A stretch of DNA of 29,584 nt from Gracilaria domingensis (Eukaryota; Rhodophyta; Florideophyceae; Gracilariales; Gracilariaceae). Both the position numbers and the translations under genes were made by a program. Below, one piece after another: positions 28,136-29,584 of the stretch (positions within the stretch are counted from its first letter, which is position 1; every line of letters starts with the position of its first letter). The stretch is from assembly GCA_022539475.1 (NCBI GenBank), contig VCMS01000449.1, forward strand, positions 1-29,584, given 5' to 3'. The notes beneath the pieces were generated by a model, which had not been told where the DNA came from, did not search any database, and worked only from the letters and a program-made list of their open reading frames with translations.

Positions 28136-29303
28136 ATGTCGAACGGATACGTGAAGGATGAGGAGCTGTTGGCACTGTTGGAGGGAAGGAGGTACCGCCG
28201 ACGCCGTCACCAAAGCAGGAAGAGGACGTGATTACGGCGGCTGGTCGGATGTCGCAGAAGAAGGAAGTGGCCGATGAAGGAAAGAAGTGTGAGGCGAGGA
28301 GAGGGGATGGTGATGAGGTGGAGAAGGGTGTAGAATTGGAGGTGGAGGGGGTCGCAATGGAGAGAAGGGGTGCGGTGCATCTGAGTCAGTTAGAGGTTGG
28401 AGACCAGATAGAGAGTGGGGGCGGAGAGAGTGACAGGGAGATGCGGTTTCTTGTGGAGATGAAGGCAAGGGTGGGATGTTGGGTTTGGTATGAAGGAGCA
28501 ACTGGACGATGGAATTGTGGAGATTGTAACGGAAATGGGCGGTGTGGTGCTGCGTGGGGGTGGTAGTGGTGTTTCGGTTGAGGCGATTACGAGCCTACGG
28601 AATTCGTTGTCGGTATTGGGAGTGGAGATGAGAAATCATGTGTATGGGATAGTGGAGTGTGCGGGAAGGGAGGTTGGAGAGTTGCGGGAGGAGAATAGGG
28701 TTCTGAACGAGAGGTTGGACGTGCTGGAGAAGGAGGTGAAGGAGCTGGGCAAGAGGCAAAGATTGGTGGAAGAGGAGACGCTGAAAGGAGGTGTGGAGGG
28801 AAAGACGGAGAAGGGAAGTGTGGGAATGGTGGCGGTGCAGAAGGGGTCTCCTGTGACACCGAAGACAAAGGGTGGTGGGGTTGGGGATGGAAAGAGCCGT
28901 CTGAAGAAGAGGCGTAAGGAGATGAAGAAGGTGGTGGAGGAGGTGCCGCGGGAGGGAGTGGGAGCTCCGGTGGTGACTGGGTTTAGGAGTGCGGCGGAGG
29001 TAGCGCGGACTGCGAAGGGGATTCTGAGGGGACAGGAGGAGAGAAGGATGGGAGGGATTTGAAGCCGTTTTGGGGCGAGGCGGGTATACGAGAAGGGGCA
29101 GAGCTGTCCACCGGACTTCTACAAAAAGACGTTTGCGGAGACGGAAAGAGAGGATGCGAACGCGTATGGGCGAGAAATGGGTAAATAGCGGGGGTGGTGT
29201 GGACTGGGAAGAAGTGATGGGATGATTGAGGTGGGATGAGTTGCGATTGGCATTGCAACATGGGAGAAAATGGAAACGCAAACTAGCACGAGTGCAGTTT
29301 TGA
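28136..29303 (+). pseudogene. Coiled-coil, acidic/basic mobile-element-like protein read in several frames
   Basis: An ATG at 28136 opens SNGYVKDEELLALLEG in one frame. A second frame (to 28566) continues with VPPTPSPKQEEDVITAAGRMS and a Glu-rich stretch. A third section (28490-29062, back in the first frame) holds SLRNSLSVLGVEMRNHVYG and a clear coiled coil (ELREENRVLNERLDVLEKEV), a basic run (SRLKKRRKEMKK) and VVTGFRSAAEVARTAKGIL. After a stop at 29060-29062, further coding-like pieces reach DELRLALQHGRKWKRKLAR and the terminal stop at 29301-29303, a tail conserved at 3716-3800. The plus strand is strongly purine-rich. I infer a degenerate element gene, perhaps gag- or regulator-like; function unknown. 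Confidence 0.45.
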
Positions 29304-29528
29304 GAGAGGGTCGCGGAAAAGAGTGAATGGGGTGGTGCGGCGAAGTAGAACCTCTACAAAAACTAGGGGACCCAAGAACTAAACTGCGCGAAATGGAATT
29401 TAATATTCCAAAATTTCTTAATTTTTTGAGTGCCAGCCTCTGCTACCCCTTGCGCGCCCCAAATAGCCCCAAAACTAGCTTAGTTTCCAAAGCGAACAGA
29501 CTATATTCCACTTTGCAGAACACAGACG
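29218..29528. repeat. Segment E' (inverted copy of 3490-3800)
   Basis: Reverse complement of segment E. It ends sharply at CACAGACG, and the next bases are TTTAGTG followed by segment F'. On the minus strand the end reads CACTAAACGTCTGTG, compatible with a CACTA-type terminus. Confidence 0.9.
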
Positions 29529-29530
29529 TT

Positions 29531-29584
29531 TAGTGTGGTTTTGGGAGAGTCCTGTGAATGACGTAAGAACATTACCGCCTAAAG
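29531..29584. repeat. Segment F' (fragment of Plavaka-type transposase gene, minus orientation)
   Basis: Matches the reverse complement of 16967-17020 with one substitution and encodes the same LGGNVLTSFTGLSQNHTK on the minus strand. It runs off the right edge, so more of the transposase gene may lie beyond. Confidence 0.88.

Noticed and set aside
28595..29281. 228-codon minus-strand frame rich in His, Pro, Leu and Ser
   Set aside because: It is the shadow of the purine-rich plus-strand coiled-coil gene; a GA-rich strand rarely makes stops on its complement, and the composition is not protein-like.

Overview
The window looks like a repeat-rich stretch of a eukaryotic nuclear genome. The protein families are eukaryotic: the proteasome adaptor ECM29, an ER-Golgi L-type lectin, serine palmitoyltransferase, and pogo and Plavaka/CACTA-type transposases. 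Genes are nearly intron-free and a vanadium-haloperoxidase-like PAP2 protein is present. I infer a florideophyte red alga such as Chondrus, but that is a family-level impression and was not checked. There are no prokaryotic operons, rRNAs, credible tRNAs or CRISPR arrays.

The architecture is dominated by inverted duplications. Segment B (7752-11545: 3' half of ECM29 plus a convergent L-type lectin pseudogene) and segment C (11545-13850: palindromic repeats and small ORFs) are contiguous on the left. Both recur inverted on the right, as B' (23748-27531) and C' (17021-19320). There they are separated by a single-copy 4.4-kb block carrying the haloperoxidase-like gene. Segment D (13851-about 14820) recurs inverted as D' (1-946). 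Segment E (3490-about 3800) recurs inverted as E' (about 29218-29528). A 54-nt piece of the Plavaka-type transposase gene (F, 16967-17020) recurs inverted at the extreme right end (29531-29584).

Left to right: D' with an orphan exon; a dead pogo-like transposase (-); a basic nuclear-type protein of unknown function (+); repeat E; a broken serine palmitoyltransferase LCB2 fragment (-); a decayed but long ECM29 remnant (+); the lectin pseudogene (-); C; D with three consecutive hairpins; a near-perfect 64-nt hairpin; the N-terminal half of a Plavaka/CACTA-type transposase (+); C'; the haloperoxidase-like gene with one frameshift (+); a possible decayed membrane protein (-); B' with second copies of lectin (+) and truncated ECM29 (-); three diverged tandem hairpins; a coiled-coil, mobile-element-like gene read in several frames; E' and F'.

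Most host-type genes here are broken, so the window reads as a zone where mobile elements and segmental duplications trapped gene fragments rather than as a working gene cluster. The points most worth a second look are: segments C, D, E and F joined in different combinations at the same few bases; a 152-residue two-exon gene whose only intron contains the shared breakpoint; and two unrelated sets of structured hairpins, one of which appears to covary.
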